DNA of 64,000 nt. Source: JACDHG01 sp963815295 (GTDB taxonomy: Bacteria > Actinomycetota > Actinomycetes > Propionibacteriales > Nocardioidaceae). Below are positions 1-8,214 of the stretch, piece by piece; position 1 is the stretch's first letter; the number at the start of each line of letters is the position of its first letter. The notes beneath the pieces are model-generated. The model was not told the DNA's origin. It did not search any database and saw only the letters and a program-made list of their open reading frames with translations. The stretch lies in assembly GCA_963815295.1 (NCBI GenBank), contig CAWFFZ010000001.1:186001-250000 (forward strand), written 5' to 3'. The position numbers and the translations under genes were made by a program.

Positions 1-89
1 CCGGTTCCGCACGTGGCGTCAGAGCCGAGCATCGCGCGCGGGACCGCCGAGGCGACCAGAGGACGGTCGCGACGTGACGAGGAGGACTC

Positions 90-863
90 GTGCAAGACCA
101 GGACCAGGCGGCGTTCTTCGCCGAGAACGGCTACCTCGTGGTCGAGGATCTCTTCAGCGCGGACGAGGTGGCAGCGCTCCGGGAGAGCGTGGGGCGGTTG
201 CAGGCACGGGGAGATGGCCTGACCGAGAGCACGCCTCGCTTCAGCCTCGGGCTCTTCGGCGCCGGAACCCGGGTCGTCCAGCAGATCGCCGAACCGCACG
301 AGCTCGGCGGCGAGTGGATGGCGCTGGCCCGCGACCCGCGGATCCTCGACACCGTCGAGCTGCTGATCGGACCCGACATCCTGCTCTACTACTCGATGAT
401 GATGATGAAGCCGGCGCACGCGGGTGCGCCGGCCCCCTGGCACCAGGACTTCTCGTTCTTCGTCCACGACAAGGCCTCCCTGGTGGCCTGCCAGGTCTAC
501 CTCGACGACTCCACCCTCGAGAACGGCTGCATCCACGTCGTGCCCGGCAGCCACAAGCTAGGGCTGCTCAACCACTTCAAGGATGGGGAGTTCAGCGAGA
601 TCGTCCAGGGCGACACTTCGGCGTACGACGAGGCCGCGATCGCGGTTCCGGCAAGGGCGGGCAGCGCCGTGTTCTGGCACTGCATGACCCTGCACAGCTC
701 GCAGCCCAACCGGTCGTCGGCACCCCGCCGGGCGGTGGTCTTCGAGTACAAGAACCCCTCGGCACGGTTGTTGAAGGGCTCGTTCGCCCCGGGTGAGGTG
801 CACACAACAGGGCTGATGCTGCGTGGCTCGGACCCGCACGGCGATCTGCTCCCGGCGCTCTGA
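90..863 (+). CDS. Phytanoyl-CoA dioxygenase (PhyH) family protein
   Basis: This 257-residue cytosolic protein looks like a non-haem Fe(II)/2-oxoglutarate oxygenase of the PhyH family. A HQD motif near residue 117 (HxD iron ligands) lies in HQDFSFF. VPGSHKLG follows, and the distal histidine is in CMTLHSSQPNRS, with an arginine downstream that could bind 2-oxoglutarate. The start is a GTG preceded by GAGGAGG at about 6 bases. The gene stands alone and converges on the next gene across a strong hairpin. The substrate cannot be told: family members hydroxylate lipid acyl-CoAs, ectoine or secondary metabolites. Confidence 0.85.
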   Translation: MQDQDQAAFFAENGYLVVEDLFSADEVAALRESVGRLQARGDGLTESTPRFSLGLFGAGTRVVQQIAEPHELGGEWMALARDPRILDTVELLIGPDILLYYSMMMMKPAHAGAPAPWHQDFSFFVHDKASLVACQVYLDDSTLENGCIHVVPGSHKLGLLNHFKDGEFSEIVQGDTSAYDEAAIAVPARAGSAVFWHCMTLHSSQPNRSSAPRRAVVFEYKNPSARLLKGSFAPGEVHTTGLMLRGSDPHGDLLPAL

Positions 864-972
864 GTAGGTCTTTTGAGGCTCGTGGTAGCTCTCGTGCTCG
901 TCACGTCCGAGCCGCGGCGCCTCGGCTATGTGAGGCCCTCATGCATTCGTCGAAGCCCGAAGTCGACGCGGA

Positions 973-1018
973 ACAGGCGTGGTCGCATGCCGCTTCAAGC
1001 GGCAACCACCACGCCTGT
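973..1018. terminator. Bidirectional terminator hairpin
   Basis: An 11-bp perfect inverted repeat (ACAGGCGTGGT at 973-983, ACCACGCCTGT at 1008-1018) encloses a second hairpin (CCGCTT-C-AAGCGG at 990-1002). It sits between the convergent PhyH gene and the glycoside hydrolase gene, so it can end both transcripts. It lacks a clear U tract, as is common in actinobacteria. Confidence 0.75.
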
Positions 1019-1028
1019 CTCGGTCGTG

Positions 1029-2312
1029 TTACAGCTTGACCGTTACTACTCGTCCGGCAGGCACCGAGAAGGTTCTGGTGCGGGTGGGACGCTTAACGAC
1101 GACATCCACCGCAGGCACAGAAACCGCCTGCTGGAGGTTGGGGTCGAAGATTCCCTTGCTCTGCCACAGCAGAAGCTTTCTCGAACCGTCGCGCTTACCG
1201 ACAACCAGACTGCTGACTCCTGCTGGGGCTGTCAGCTCGAGTTGGAGCGGGGCTGGCGTATAGCTTGCTCCGGGGTCTTGCAGCGTGGCCAGGAAGGTCC
1301 GCATGACGTCTGCTTCCGGCTTCTCTGTCCAGGTGGTCGGGTCGAGACTCGGTGTGTTCCAAAGACCGAAGTTGCTTTCGATCACGTCCTTGGCACCTGC
1401 GTCGGGGTCGTCGAGGAGCTCGTAACGAGTGCTGCGGCAGCCGCGAACAGCGAACTCAAGCATGCACAGCGGTCCGTATGCCGCCGAGACACTCGCCGGC
1501 ACGGGCTTGTGCGCAGTGGTGTTGTCCACACAGTTCGTGTACCCGGTTTCGGTCACCCAGGTGGGGACGTCGCCGAAGGACTCTCTGATCCAGCTGAGCC
1601 TCTCGTCGACCTGATAGTCGGGGTACCTACCGCCGAAGTACCGATGCAAGCCGGCATAGTCCATGTAGTTCTGCACGCCGACTTCGCCGAGGCGAATGTG
1701 GTCCTGGTGCGCTGTGGGAACAGTGGCGTGAAGTGACGGGCCAATCACGCTGACGTGGGCGAGCTGCGGCGTTGCCTTGACGAAGTCGTGGATGATCTTT
1801 TGCACCGCAACGGTCCGCTCTGGCCAGTCGGACGGCGGCGCGCCGCCACTGCGCTCGTGGTTGGGTTCATTGACGCCCTCGATGGCAATCACCACGTCGG
1901 CGGCGTTGTCGCGCAGGTGCCTCAACCGCGCAAGGAGCACGTCGTTGGACAGGTTCCAGTCCTCAGGCATTACCGTCGCCAGCCAGCCGATCCCGAGCTC
2001 GCGAGCCTTGGACAGGGCCAACGCCACACTGGGCAGGTTGTGTGCGTACATGCCACGGAAGTACGACGCATTCATCCCGGCGAGACGCTCCATCCAGGCG
2101 CTGGTGTGCTGGTAGGTCGCTGTGTTGAAGTTCGGGTGGGCGCAGACCCCATAGCTCTTCAGTAGCGCGTTCGTGTGGACTGGCTGCACCAGCGGCAGCT
2201 TCGACACCTTCGCGGAACCCCCCCCTCGAGCAAATGCATGTACGGGCGAGGCAGAAAAGACGGCGAGTCCGGTCGCGGTGGCGGTTGAGGCGAGAAATGA
2301 TCGTCGGTCCAT
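1029..2312 (-). CDS. Tat-exported glycoside-hydrolase-like protein (clan GH-A type)
   Basis: This 427-residue protein begins with a twin-arginine signal (MDRRSFLAST, then a hydrophobic stretch and an SPVHAFA cleavage region). It was started at the ATG at 2312 because GGAG lies 9 bases upstream and the Tat motif is then N-terminal. The body looks like a TIM-barrel glycosidase: EGVNEPN near residue 149 would hold the acid/base glutamate and TETGYTN near residue 255 the nucleophile, as in GH5/GH39-like enzymes. The last ~100 residues resemble the beta-sandwich that follows such barrels. No sugar-utilisation genes are nearby, so the substrate is unknown. Confidence 0.65.
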   Translation of the reverse strand: MDRRSFLASTATATGLAVFSASPVHAFARGGGSAKVSKLPLVQPVHTNALLKSYGVCAHPNFNTATYQHTSAWMERLAGMNASYFRGMYAHNLPSVALALSKARELGIGWLATVMPEDWNLSNDVLLARLRHLRDNAADVVIAIEGVNEPNHERSGGAPPSDWPERTVAVQKIIHDFVKATPQLAHVSVIGPSLHATVPTAHQDHIRLGEVGVQNYMDYAGLHRYFGGRYPDYQVDERLSWIRESFGDVPTWVTETGYTNCVDNTTAHKPVPASVSAAYGPLCMLEFAVRGCRSTRYELLDDPDAGAKDVIESNFGLWNTPSLDPTTWTEKPEADVMRTFLATLQDPGASYTPAPLQLELTAPAGVSSLVVGKRDGSRKLLLWQSKGIFDPNLQQAVSVPAVDVVVKRPTRTRTFSVPAGRVVTVKL

Positions 2313-2592
2313 GAGGGTGGACTCCTTAAGCCCCTGACGAGGGGTTATTGCTTCACCAGCGGCGCTGAGAAGGCATGCAAGTTCGGATTCCAAACCGATC
2401 GTTGTACTGGCGCCCTCCTCGCTTTGGGCGCAGACGGATCAGCCGAGCACGCCCACACCGAGGACCGGAGTAATCGGCCATTGGGCGTAGTTCGACTCGA
2501 ACTTGGTTCGCGAGGATGTGAAGCGACGGCGTCGTAGGGAGGCCAAGTCGCTGTCATTTTGAGCAGGCACTCGAGCTTCTTGCTCGGACCAG

Positions 2593-2669
2593 AAGGTCAA
2601 CCTGCCAGCACTGGCACCCATCGACCTTGGATCAAAAGGTCAACCTGCCATCACTGGCACCCATTGACC
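2593..2669. repeat. Pair of 34-bp direct repeats, each palindromic
   Basis: Copies at 2593-2626 and 2636-2669 differ at two positions and are 43 bp apart. Each copy is itself an inverted repeat: outer arms GGTCAA/T(C/T)GACC and inner arms TGCCA-N4-TGGCA. They lie in the 451-bp stretch 2313-2763, which has no credible gene. A further arm pair GAGCA (2561) / TGCTC (2581) lies just upstream. Function unknown: operator array, RNA hairpins or relic of a mobile-element end. Confidence 0.7.
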
Positions 2670-2763
2670 GTCCTGCTCAGAGACCAAGATATCACCGTGC
2701 GTCATCGAATAACTACAGAAAGTGATATGCGTTGGTCTGGTCGAAATAGGTGCCGCGGGTGTG

Positions 2764-3405
2764 TCAGCCGGCCCGGTCGGCGCAGGAGGCTGCCCCCAGC
2801 CAGGTGTGGGTGTTCCCGGCCCAGCAAAAGCCGAGCTTGGGCCTCTTGTCGCTGATCCACAGCCCCGGCACTCGCTTGTCACCGACGCGTGATGCGATCA
2901 GCTGGAAGCAGTTGTTCTTCTCCAGGGAGCCAGGGAACATCGTGAGGAACGCGACGCCTTCGTCGATCGTCATCGGGCTTCGCCCCCGTGCCGTGATCAT
3001 CTCGATCGCGTCATTGGGCCGCACGCCCAGTGTCTCCTTCCCCCGCTCGACGTCGAAGACGACGTATGCCGTGGGGTCAGGGATCTGGACAGACTCGATC
3101 GGTTCGAACGCGTCGATGTCGGCGGTGTCAGCCGAGACGAATCCCTCGCGTCCGTTGAGCGAAGTCAACGGCATCGTCTGCGTTATCGGTATCAGCTTCT
3201 TCCCCACGACGATCACGAACGGCACTCGGGCTGACGTCGGCTCGTCGACCAGCGCGCGGTGCTCGAGGACGCGAGCACGGAGTGGCTCCAGGAGCCGCCG
3301 CCACTCGGTCTCCGTCATACCGGCGAGGGCGGGGTAGCCACGCTCGACCAGCGTCTCAAGCTGGCGGTCGAACTCGGTGTTGAGTGCCGGGAGAGTCATA
3401 GACAT
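2764..3405 (-). CDS. DUF5701-like conserved protein
   Basis: This 213-residue soluble protein has no signal peptide or membrane segment. The start at 3405 (MSMTLPAL) has GGAGGA 7-8 bases upstream; a second ATG at 3399 is possible. It resembles, from memory, the actinobacterial DUF5701 family (conserved MTETEWRRLLEPLR and VVGKKLIP segments), for which no biochemical role is established. It is divergent from a TetR regulator whose candidate operator lies between them, so it is probably the regulated target. The C-terminal half holds KNNCFQLIASR and WISDKRPKLGFCWAGN, with two conserved-looking cysteines. Confidence 0.65.
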   Translation of the reverse strand: MSMTLPALNTEFDRQLETLVERGYPALAGMTETEWRRLLEPLRARVLEHRALVDEPTSARVPFVIVVGKKLIPITQTMPLTSLNGREGFVSADTADIDAFEPIESVQIPDPTAYVVFDVERGKETLGVRPNDAIEMITARGRSPMTIDEGVAFLTMFPGSLEKNNCFQLIASRVGDKRVPGLWISDKRPKLGFCWAGNTHTWLGAASCADRAG

Positions 3406-3455
3406 GGCGGGTCCTCCGTGGTCGAGTCTTGGTGCTGGTACCGACGCATAACAAT

Positions 3456-3466
3456 GTACGGTGTAC
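3456..3466. promoter_or_regulatory. Candidate TetR operator
   Basis: GTAC-GGT-GTAC forms a short dyad within TGTACGGTGTACGA, in the divergent promoter region between the DUF5701-like gene and the TetR gene. Similar TGTAC-centred sites are common for TetR regulators with this type of C-terminal domain. The dyad is short, so the call is modest. Confidence 0.45.
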
Positions 3467-3493
3467 GAAGTATTCCTGTCGAGAGGAATTTTG

Positions 3494-4258
3494 ATGACAG
3501 CTCGCACCGGTAGCGGGGATCCCGCCCGCACGCTGGCCTTGCTGTGGCGAGATGGCGAGCAACTGAGCGCGGGGACCCGGGGGCCCAAGCAGGGGCTCTC
3601 GGTCGAGCTGGTGATCAGGGCGGCGATCGAGGTCGCGGACTCCGACGGGATCGGGAAGCTCTCGATGCGCCGTGTTGCCGAGCGGCTCGGGGTCAGCGCG
3701 ATGTCGCTCTACACGTATGTCCCCGGCAAGGACGTGCTGACGGATCTGATGACCGATGCGGTGTACGTCGCGATGGAGCGGACCACATCCGCGTCCTCGC
3801 TGGACTGGCGAGCCCGTCTCGAGGCGGTCGCTCGCGACAACCTGCGGATGTACCTAGCACATCGCTGGCTGGTCGAGGTCTCCACGAGCCGCCCTCCGCT
3901 CGGCCCCGGTTTGATCGGGAAGTACGAGCACGAGCTACAGGCGGTGGCAGGCATCGGCCTGTCCGACGTCGAGATGGACTCGGTCCTCACCCTCGTGCTC
4001 GACTTCGTCCACGCCACGGCACGCCGAATGACGGAGGCTTCGGAGACGACATCGCAGACAGGACTCGACGACGAGCAGTGGTGGGCCTCCAACGCACCCT
4101 TGCTGAGCAGGGTCTTCGACCCCGGGCGCTACCCAACGGCGGTTCGAGTTGGGACAGCCGCCGGCGAACAACACCGTGGCGCTTACGATCCCGCGCACGC
4201 GTTCGAGTTCGGGCTCGCTCGGGTGCTTGATGGAGTCGCCTCCCTCATCCACCCCTAA
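3494..4258 (+). CDS. TetR/AcrR family transcriptional regulator
   Basis: This 254-residue protein has an N-terminal helix-turn-helix of TetR type: SVELVIRAAIEVADSDGIG, then SMRRVAERLGVSAMSLYTYV as the recognition unit at about residues 60-80. The long ligand-binding C-terminus resembles the TetR_C (tetracycline-repressor-like) class that often controls efflux or drug-response genes. The ATG at 3494 is chosen because AGAGGA lies 6-7 bases upstream; the frame is open further up, but that part overlaps the probable operator. It probably represses itself and the divergent DUF5701-like gene. Confidence 0.85.
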   Translation: MTARTGSGDPARTLALLWRDGEQLSAGTRGPKQGLSVELVIRAAIEVADSDGIGKLSMRRVAERLGVSAMSLYTYVPGKDVLTDLMTDAVYVAMERTTSASSLDWRARLEAVARDNLRMYLAHRWLVEVSTSRPPLGPGLIGKYEHELQAVAGIGLSDVEMDSVLTLVLDFVHATARRMTEASETTSQTGLDDEQWWASNAPLLSRVFDPGRYPTAVRVGTAAGEQHRGAYDPAHAFEFGLARVLDGVASLIHP

Positions 4259-4271
4259 CGCCGACTCGCGG

Positions 4272-5021
4272 TTAGGTGCGGAGGTAGGACGCGCCGTTCA
4301 CGTCGATGACCGTGCCGCTCGAAAACCGTGCCTCATCGGAGGCAAGCCAGAGCACGGCTGCCGCGACCTCTTCCGGCATAGCCACCCGGCCGAAGGGCGA
4401 CTGATTCCTCACTGCGTCACCCGTCGGTCCGTCCAGGACCTCGCGCGCCATCTCCGTCTGGACGAATCCGGGGGCCACCATCGCGACCCGGATGTCGTAC
4501 GGCGCCAGCGCCAGCGCCATCGACTGTCCGAACGCGTTCAACCCGGCCTTCGACGCTCCATACGCAGGACAGTTGGGTTCGCCGCGAAACGCGCCCCGAC
4601 TCGACACGTTGACCACCGCACCGCCGCCGGCCGCGACGAGGTGAGGGATTGCGCTGAAGGTGGCGTTCGCCGCTCCCTGCAGGTTGACCGCGAGGGTGCG
4701 CGACCATGCCTCCCGCCACTCGTCGTACGACGTACTCATCGGCGGATGCGCGCGAAACACCCCAGCGTTGTTGACGAGGACGTCCAACCTCCCGAGCTGC
4801 GCCGCGGCACTGTCGACGGCAGCCTTCACCGCAGCCGCGTCGCCCATGTCAGCCTGCACGGTCACGTGGCCACCACCGGCAAGCTCGTCGACCACACCCT
4901 GCGCGAGGTCCGCTGAGCTGCCGTAGTGGACGGCGACCCGATCTCCCTTGTTTGCAAAGGCATTCGCGATCGCTCTGCCGATCCCTCGGGAGGCGCCCGT
5001 GACCATGACGCCTCGACTCAT
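4272..5021 (-). CDS. SDR family NAD(P)-dependent oxidoreductase
   Basis: This 249-residue classical short-chain dehydrogenase/reductase has the TGASRGIG nucleotide motif at residues 8-15, NNAG near residue 86, a catalytic YGASK near residue 153 and a serine in the NVSSRG strand. It overlaps the upstream aminotransferase-V gene by ATGA (5018-5021), so the two are translated together. The downstream neighbour is the convergent TetR gene only 13 bases away. The substrate cannot be inferred; FabG-like carbonyl reduction is the default reading. Confidence 0.85.
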   Translation of the reverse strand: MSRGVMVTGASRGIGRAIANAFANKGDRVAVHYGSSADLAQGVVDELAGGGHVTVQADMGDAAAVKAAVDSAAAQLGRLDVLVNNAGVFRAHPPMSTSYDEWREAWSRTLAVNLQGAANATFSAIPHLVAAGGGAVVNVSSRGAFRGEPNCPAYGASKAGLNAFGQSMALALAPYDIRVAMVAPGFVQTEMAREVLDGPTGDAVRNQSPFGRVAMPEEVAAAVLWLASDEARFSSGTVIDVNGASYLRT

Positions 5022-6226
5022 CGGCCGAGCTCCGCGACGCCAGCAAGCAGTCGGCCGACGTCGTCGTTGGTGGTGTACGGCGCCAGGCCTGCCCGGACGC
5101 CTCCCTCATCGCCGAGGCCCAACCAGCGCGACGCCTCGATGGCGTAGAAACTGCTTGCGGGGGCGTTGATCCCGCGCGCTGCCAGGAACTCGGACACCTC
5201 GTGCGGTCGGTGCCCGGCGAGCGAGAAGAGCGCCGTCGGCGTACGTTGCTTGGCCTGGCTGTGCACGGTGACCCCGGGCAGCTGCTCCAGCCCCTCCACG
5301 AGCCGCTCGAACAGTCCGTCTTCGTACGCCTCAGCAGCGGCCATCGACCGCAGGACGCGCTCACGTCTCGACCCCTGGCTCGGCGCGAAGTCGGCGATGA
5401 ACTCGACTGCTGCTGTCGTGCCGGCGAGCAGTTCGTACGGCAGCGTGCCCAACTCGAACCGATCCGGCACAGCTCGGCTCGACGGAAGCAACTTGTCCGG
5501 GTCGATGCTGTCGAGCAACCCGGGGTCCGCGACGAGCACGCCATGATGTGGCCCGAAGAACTTGTAGGGCGAGCAGGCGAAGAAGTCCGCGCCGAGGCTG
5601 GCTACGTCGACTGGGGCGTGCGGGGTGAGATGCACCCCGTCGACGTACACCAGGGCGCCTGCCACGTGCGCGGCCTCGGCGATGTGGCGGATGTCCGGCC
5701 GGGTGCCGAGCAGGTTGGAAGCGCCCGTGATGGCGACCAGCCGGGTCCGCTCACTCAGGACTGACTCGATCGCCGACACCGAGAGCTCGGTGGTGGCCTT
5801 GTCGAAGTCAGCCCACCGGATGGTCGCGCCGACGACCTCGGCAGCCGTGACCCAGGGCCGGATGTTCGCGTCGTGGTCGAGGCGCGTGACGACCACCTCG
5901 TCCGCATCGTCCCACCGCTTGGCGAGCGCCCGAGCCATGTCGAAGGTGAGCTGGGTCATCGACCTGCCAAAAATGACGCCATCGCGATCACAGCCGAGTA
6001 GATCGGACACCGCCGACCTCGCCTCATTCACCGCAGTCTCAGCCCGGAGCTCAGCCGCTGTGACGGTCCCGCGGTTCGAGATGCCCGAGACCATCGCATC
6101 GGACACCGCGCGGGCCACCGGGCTCGGCACCTGCGAGCCGCCCGGCCCGTCGAAGTAGGCGACCCCCTGATCGAGAGCAGGAAAGGACCCACGGATCCGC
6201 TGTACGTCGAAAACCATGTGCCCCAT
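5018..6226 (-). CDS. Cysteine desulfurase-like aminotransferase class V protein
   Basis: This 402-residue PLP enzyme of fold type I opens with RIRGSFPALDQGVAYFDGPGGSQVP, typical of the cysteine-desulfurase-like (VC1184) subfamily. The PLP lysine is probably in SPYKFFGPHHG near residue 220, and VDGVHLTPHAPVD supplies the cofactor-contacting aspartate and histidine. No SufU/IscU or sulfur-carrier gene is near, so it may not serve Fe-S assembly. A second ATG at 6217 could be the true start. It forms an operon with the SDR gene. Confidence 0.8.
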   Translation of the reverse strand: MGHMVFDVQRIRGSFPALDQGVAYFDGPGGSQVPSPVARAVSDAMVSGISNRGTVTAAELRAETAVNEARSAVSDLLGCDRDGVIFGRSMTQLTFDMARALAKRWDDADEVVVTRLDHDANIRPWVTAAEVVGATIRWADFDKATTELSVSAIESVLSERTRLVAITGASNLLGTRPDIRHIAEAAHVAGALVYVDGVHLTPHAPVDVASLGADFFACSPYKFFGPHHGVLVADPGLLDSIDPDKLLPSSRAVPDRFELGTLPYELLAGTTAAVEFIADFAPSQGSRRERVLRSMAAAEAYEDGLFERLVEGLEQLPGVTVHSQAKQRTPTALFSLAGHRPHEVSEFLAARGINAPASSFYAIEASRWLGLGDEGGVRAGLAPYTTNDDVGRLLAGVAELGR

Positions 6227-6315
6227 CCTGCACCGCCGAGCGCTGAGAGCCTCGACGGCGTAGCCTGCCGGTCGAGGCGCCGGGCGGGCCGTGCGTCGTT
6301 CCCGGGAGGTACGCG

Positions 6316-6744
6316 ATGACTGATCGCATCAACGTCACGATGACCCTCGAGTTGTTCGTGGAGGACGCGAGTGCCCTCCGCGGGGCCGCTTTCGAGCGAC
6401 TGCAGAACGCTTGGACGAGTGACGACAAGTTCCCGTACGAATCGGCCGCCGACGTACCAATCGACCAAGCCGTGCACAGTGTGCTCGCCGATGCCCTTCC
6501 TGCCGAGCTGCCGGGTTGTCGTCGCAGTCAGCTCGAGGTCGAGACAGAGACCCGTGAGGGTGACGACGACAGCGACAGCGACAGCGATGACAACACCGAC
6601 GACGCCGACGACACGAGCGACAGCGACGACGACCAGGACGGCGAAGCCGAGGATGACGCCGCCGACAGTGACGCTAAGACCGACAGCGACGACGAAGGCG
6701 ACAAGGAGGACGCCAAGGACGACGACAAGGACCGGGACAGCTGA
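6316..6744 (+). CDS. Hypothetical protein with a highly acidic Asp/Ser tail
   Basis: This 142-residue protein has two parts. Residues 1-78 look globular (MTDRINVTMTLELFVEDASA and a predicted helix-rich remainder). Residues 79-142 are almost wholly D, S, E, K and T with DSDSDSDD-type runs, which must be disordered and strongly negative. GGGAGG lies 6 bases before the ATG. It is followed two bases later by the NTF2-like gene, so they are co-transcribed. I do not recognise the family. The low-complexity DNA is GC-periodic like coding DNA and stays in frame, supporting a real gene. Confidence 0.65.
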   Translation: MTDRINVTMTLELFVEDASALRGAAFERLQNAWTSDDKFPYESAADVPIDQAVHSVLADALPAELPGCRRSQLEVETETREGDDDSDSDSDDNTDDADDTSDSDDDQDGEAEDDAADSDAKTDSDDEGDKEDAKDDDKDRDS

Positions 6745-6746
6745 GC

Positions 6747-7211
6747 GTGCATCCCAACCAGCAGCTGATCGACCGGTTTTACACCGCGTTCAATGAGCGC
6801 GACGCCGAGACGATGGCCCGCAGCTACGCCGACGACTCCACATTCGAGGACCCGGCATTCGGCGAGCTCACCGCCGACGAGGCGCGCGATATGTGGCGGA
6901 TGCTGCTCGGTCGCGCCACCGACCTCCGTGCCGAGTATCGCGACATCCACGCCGACGACCGCAGCGGATCAGCCCACTGGGAGGCCTACTACACGTTCAA
7001 CGGGCACCCCGTGCACAACGTCATCGATGCAACCTTCTCGTTCACCGACGGGCTGATCTCGCGCCACGTCGACGACTTCGACTGGCCACGATGGGCGGGT
7101 CAGGCACTCGGCCTCACCGGAAAGGTCCTCGGACGTACGTCGTTCCTGCGCTCACGGGTGCGCGCCAATGCCCGCAAGCAACTCGACACGTTCCGCGCCC
7201 ATCGGCGCTGA
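6747..7211 (+). CDS. NTF2-like / SnoaL-like domain protein
   Basis: This 154-residue protein starts at a GTG two bases after the stop of the acidic protein. HPNQQLIDRFYTAFNERDAETMARSYADD is the typical first helix pair of a cone-shaped NTF2/SnoaL fold, followed by strands FNGHPVHNVIDATFSF and GLISRHVDDFDWPRW. Such domains act as small-molecule isomerases, hydrolases or simple binding pockets; no catalytic set can be assigned here. The last 35 residues are basic and may be a flexible tail. Confidence 0.7.
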   Translation: MHPNQQLIDRFYTAFNERDAETMARSYADDSTFEDPAFGELTADEARDMWRMLLGRATDLRAEYRDIHADDRSGSAHWEAYYTFNGHPVHNVIDATFSFTDGLISRHVDDFDWPRWAGQALGLTGKVLGRTSFLRSRVRANARKQLDTFRAHRR

Positions 7212-7224
7212 CTGTCTCGACACC

Positions 7225-7548
7225 TCAGGTGTTGGCGATCGCCTCGTGGTGGCGCAGCACCTCGGCGATGACGAACGTCAGGAACGTCTCGGCGAACTCT
7301 GGGTCGAGCTTCGCCTCAGCCGCCAGCCGTCGTAACCGCTCGATCTGCCTGACCTCGCGTTCGGGGTCGGCCGGAGGCATCCCGTGGGCAGCCTTCAGCT
7401 CTCCGACCTGCTGCGTGCACTTGAAGCGTTCGGCGAGCAAATGCACAAGTGCTGCGTCGAGATTGTCGATGCTGTCGCGCAGCCGCGTCAGTTCCGTGCG
7501 CGCAGACGCATCGCCCGCTGGGCTGTCGATGGGTCGTGGATCCTCCAT
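7225..7548 (-). CDS. Chorismate mutase-like (AroQ-type) protein
   Basis: This 107-residue, all-helical protein matches the monofunctional AroQ chorismate mutase pattern: LRDSIDNLDAALVHLLAERFKCTQQVGELKAAHG, with an arginine and lysine that would bind the substrate carboxylates. It would convert chorismate to prephenate for Phe/Tyr synthesis. The ATG at 7548 was preferred because GGAGG lies about 10 bases upstream; a longer frame continues to 7596. An isolated gene, between the convergent NTF2-like gene and the Rrf2 regulator. Confidence 0.75.
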   Translation of the reverse strand: MEDPRPIDSPAGDASARTELTRLRDSIDNLDAALVHLLAERFKCTQQVGELKAAHGMPPADPEREVRQIERLRRLAAEAKLDPEFAETFLTFVIAEVLRHHEAIANT

Positions 7549-7637
7549 GTCGAGACAGCCTCCCTCTCTCGATTCGTCTGACCGGCCCAGGCTCAAACCA
7601 CCCGCCCTGGGTCGGACGAATCGCAGGAGGATTGGAG

Positions 7638-8096
7638 TCAGTGCGGACGCCAGGCGTCGTCGGCTTTGGTCAGCTTGATGATCTCTGCCGGCAACGCGTC
7701 ACGAGCAAGCATATCGACCGTGACGTGCTCGAAGACTTCACGAAGGTTGGCCCGGGCTGCGATCCATACCAGCTGCAGGACGGTGGCGCTGTCGTTGTAC
7801 TTCACCGCTTCGGGCCGCAGGCCGTAGACACTCACCAGCGGGCCGTCGACTGCGCGGATGATGTCGGCGACGCTCACCTCACCGCTCTCGCGAGCCAGCC
7901 GCCACCCGCCGCTCTGCCCGCGCACGCTCATCACGATGCCTGCTCGCCTGAGGTCGGCAAGGATGGCCTGCAAGAAGCCGTGCGGGATGTCTTGCAGCCG
8001 CCCCAGCTCTTCCGCCGACACCGGTGCCCCATCGTTGCGTGAGGCAATCTCGATCAACGCACGCAAGGCATAGTCGGATTTTGCGGAGACTCGCAT
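7638..8096 (-). CDS. Rrf2 family transcriptional regulator lacking cysteines
   Basis: This 152-residue protein begins MRVSAKSDYALRALIEIA and carries the winged helix-turn-helix of Rrf2 regulators (SAEELGRLQDIPHGFLQAIL, then GIVMSVRGQSGGWRLAR). IscR/NsrR relatives hold an Fe-S cluster through three cysteines at about residues 90-105; this protein has no cysteine at all. It therefore senses something else or is a constitutive repressor. It is divergent from the FadE5-like gene, with two palindromes in the shared promoter. Confidence 0.85.
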   Translation of the reverse strand: MRVSAKSDYALRALIEIASRNDGAPVSAEELGRLQDIPHGFLQAILADLRRAGIVMSVRGQSGGWRLARESGEVSVADIIRAVDGPLVSVYGLRPEAVKYNDSATVLQLVWIAARANLREVFEHVTVDMLARDALPAEIIKLTKADDAWRPH

Positions 8097-8190
8097 GCGG
8101 CAAGTTTGGCAGATAACGACCGTTCAGGTGCCCCGAGACGCGGCCTAGAAGTGGCCCTCGTCACCTCTCTCCCCGAAGTGGTTGCGAATA

Positions 8191-8204
8191 CTACCCGCGG
8201 GTAG
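8191..8204. promoter_or_regulatory. Palindromic operator, site 1 upstream of fadE5
   Basis: CTACCCGCGGGTAG is a perfect 14-bp palindrome in the 175-bp region between the divergent Rrf2 and acyl-CoA dehydrogenase genes. Its core TACCCGCGGGTA matches the core of site 2 at 8216-8227, exactly 24 bp away centre to centre. Confidence 0.7.
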
Positions 8205-8214
8205 GATACTGATG

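Noticed and set aside
2345..2855. Small open frames in the gene-free region at 2.3-2.8 kb
   Set aside because: Short, overlapping in several frames, no ribosome sites or recognisable domains; the region holds repeats instead.
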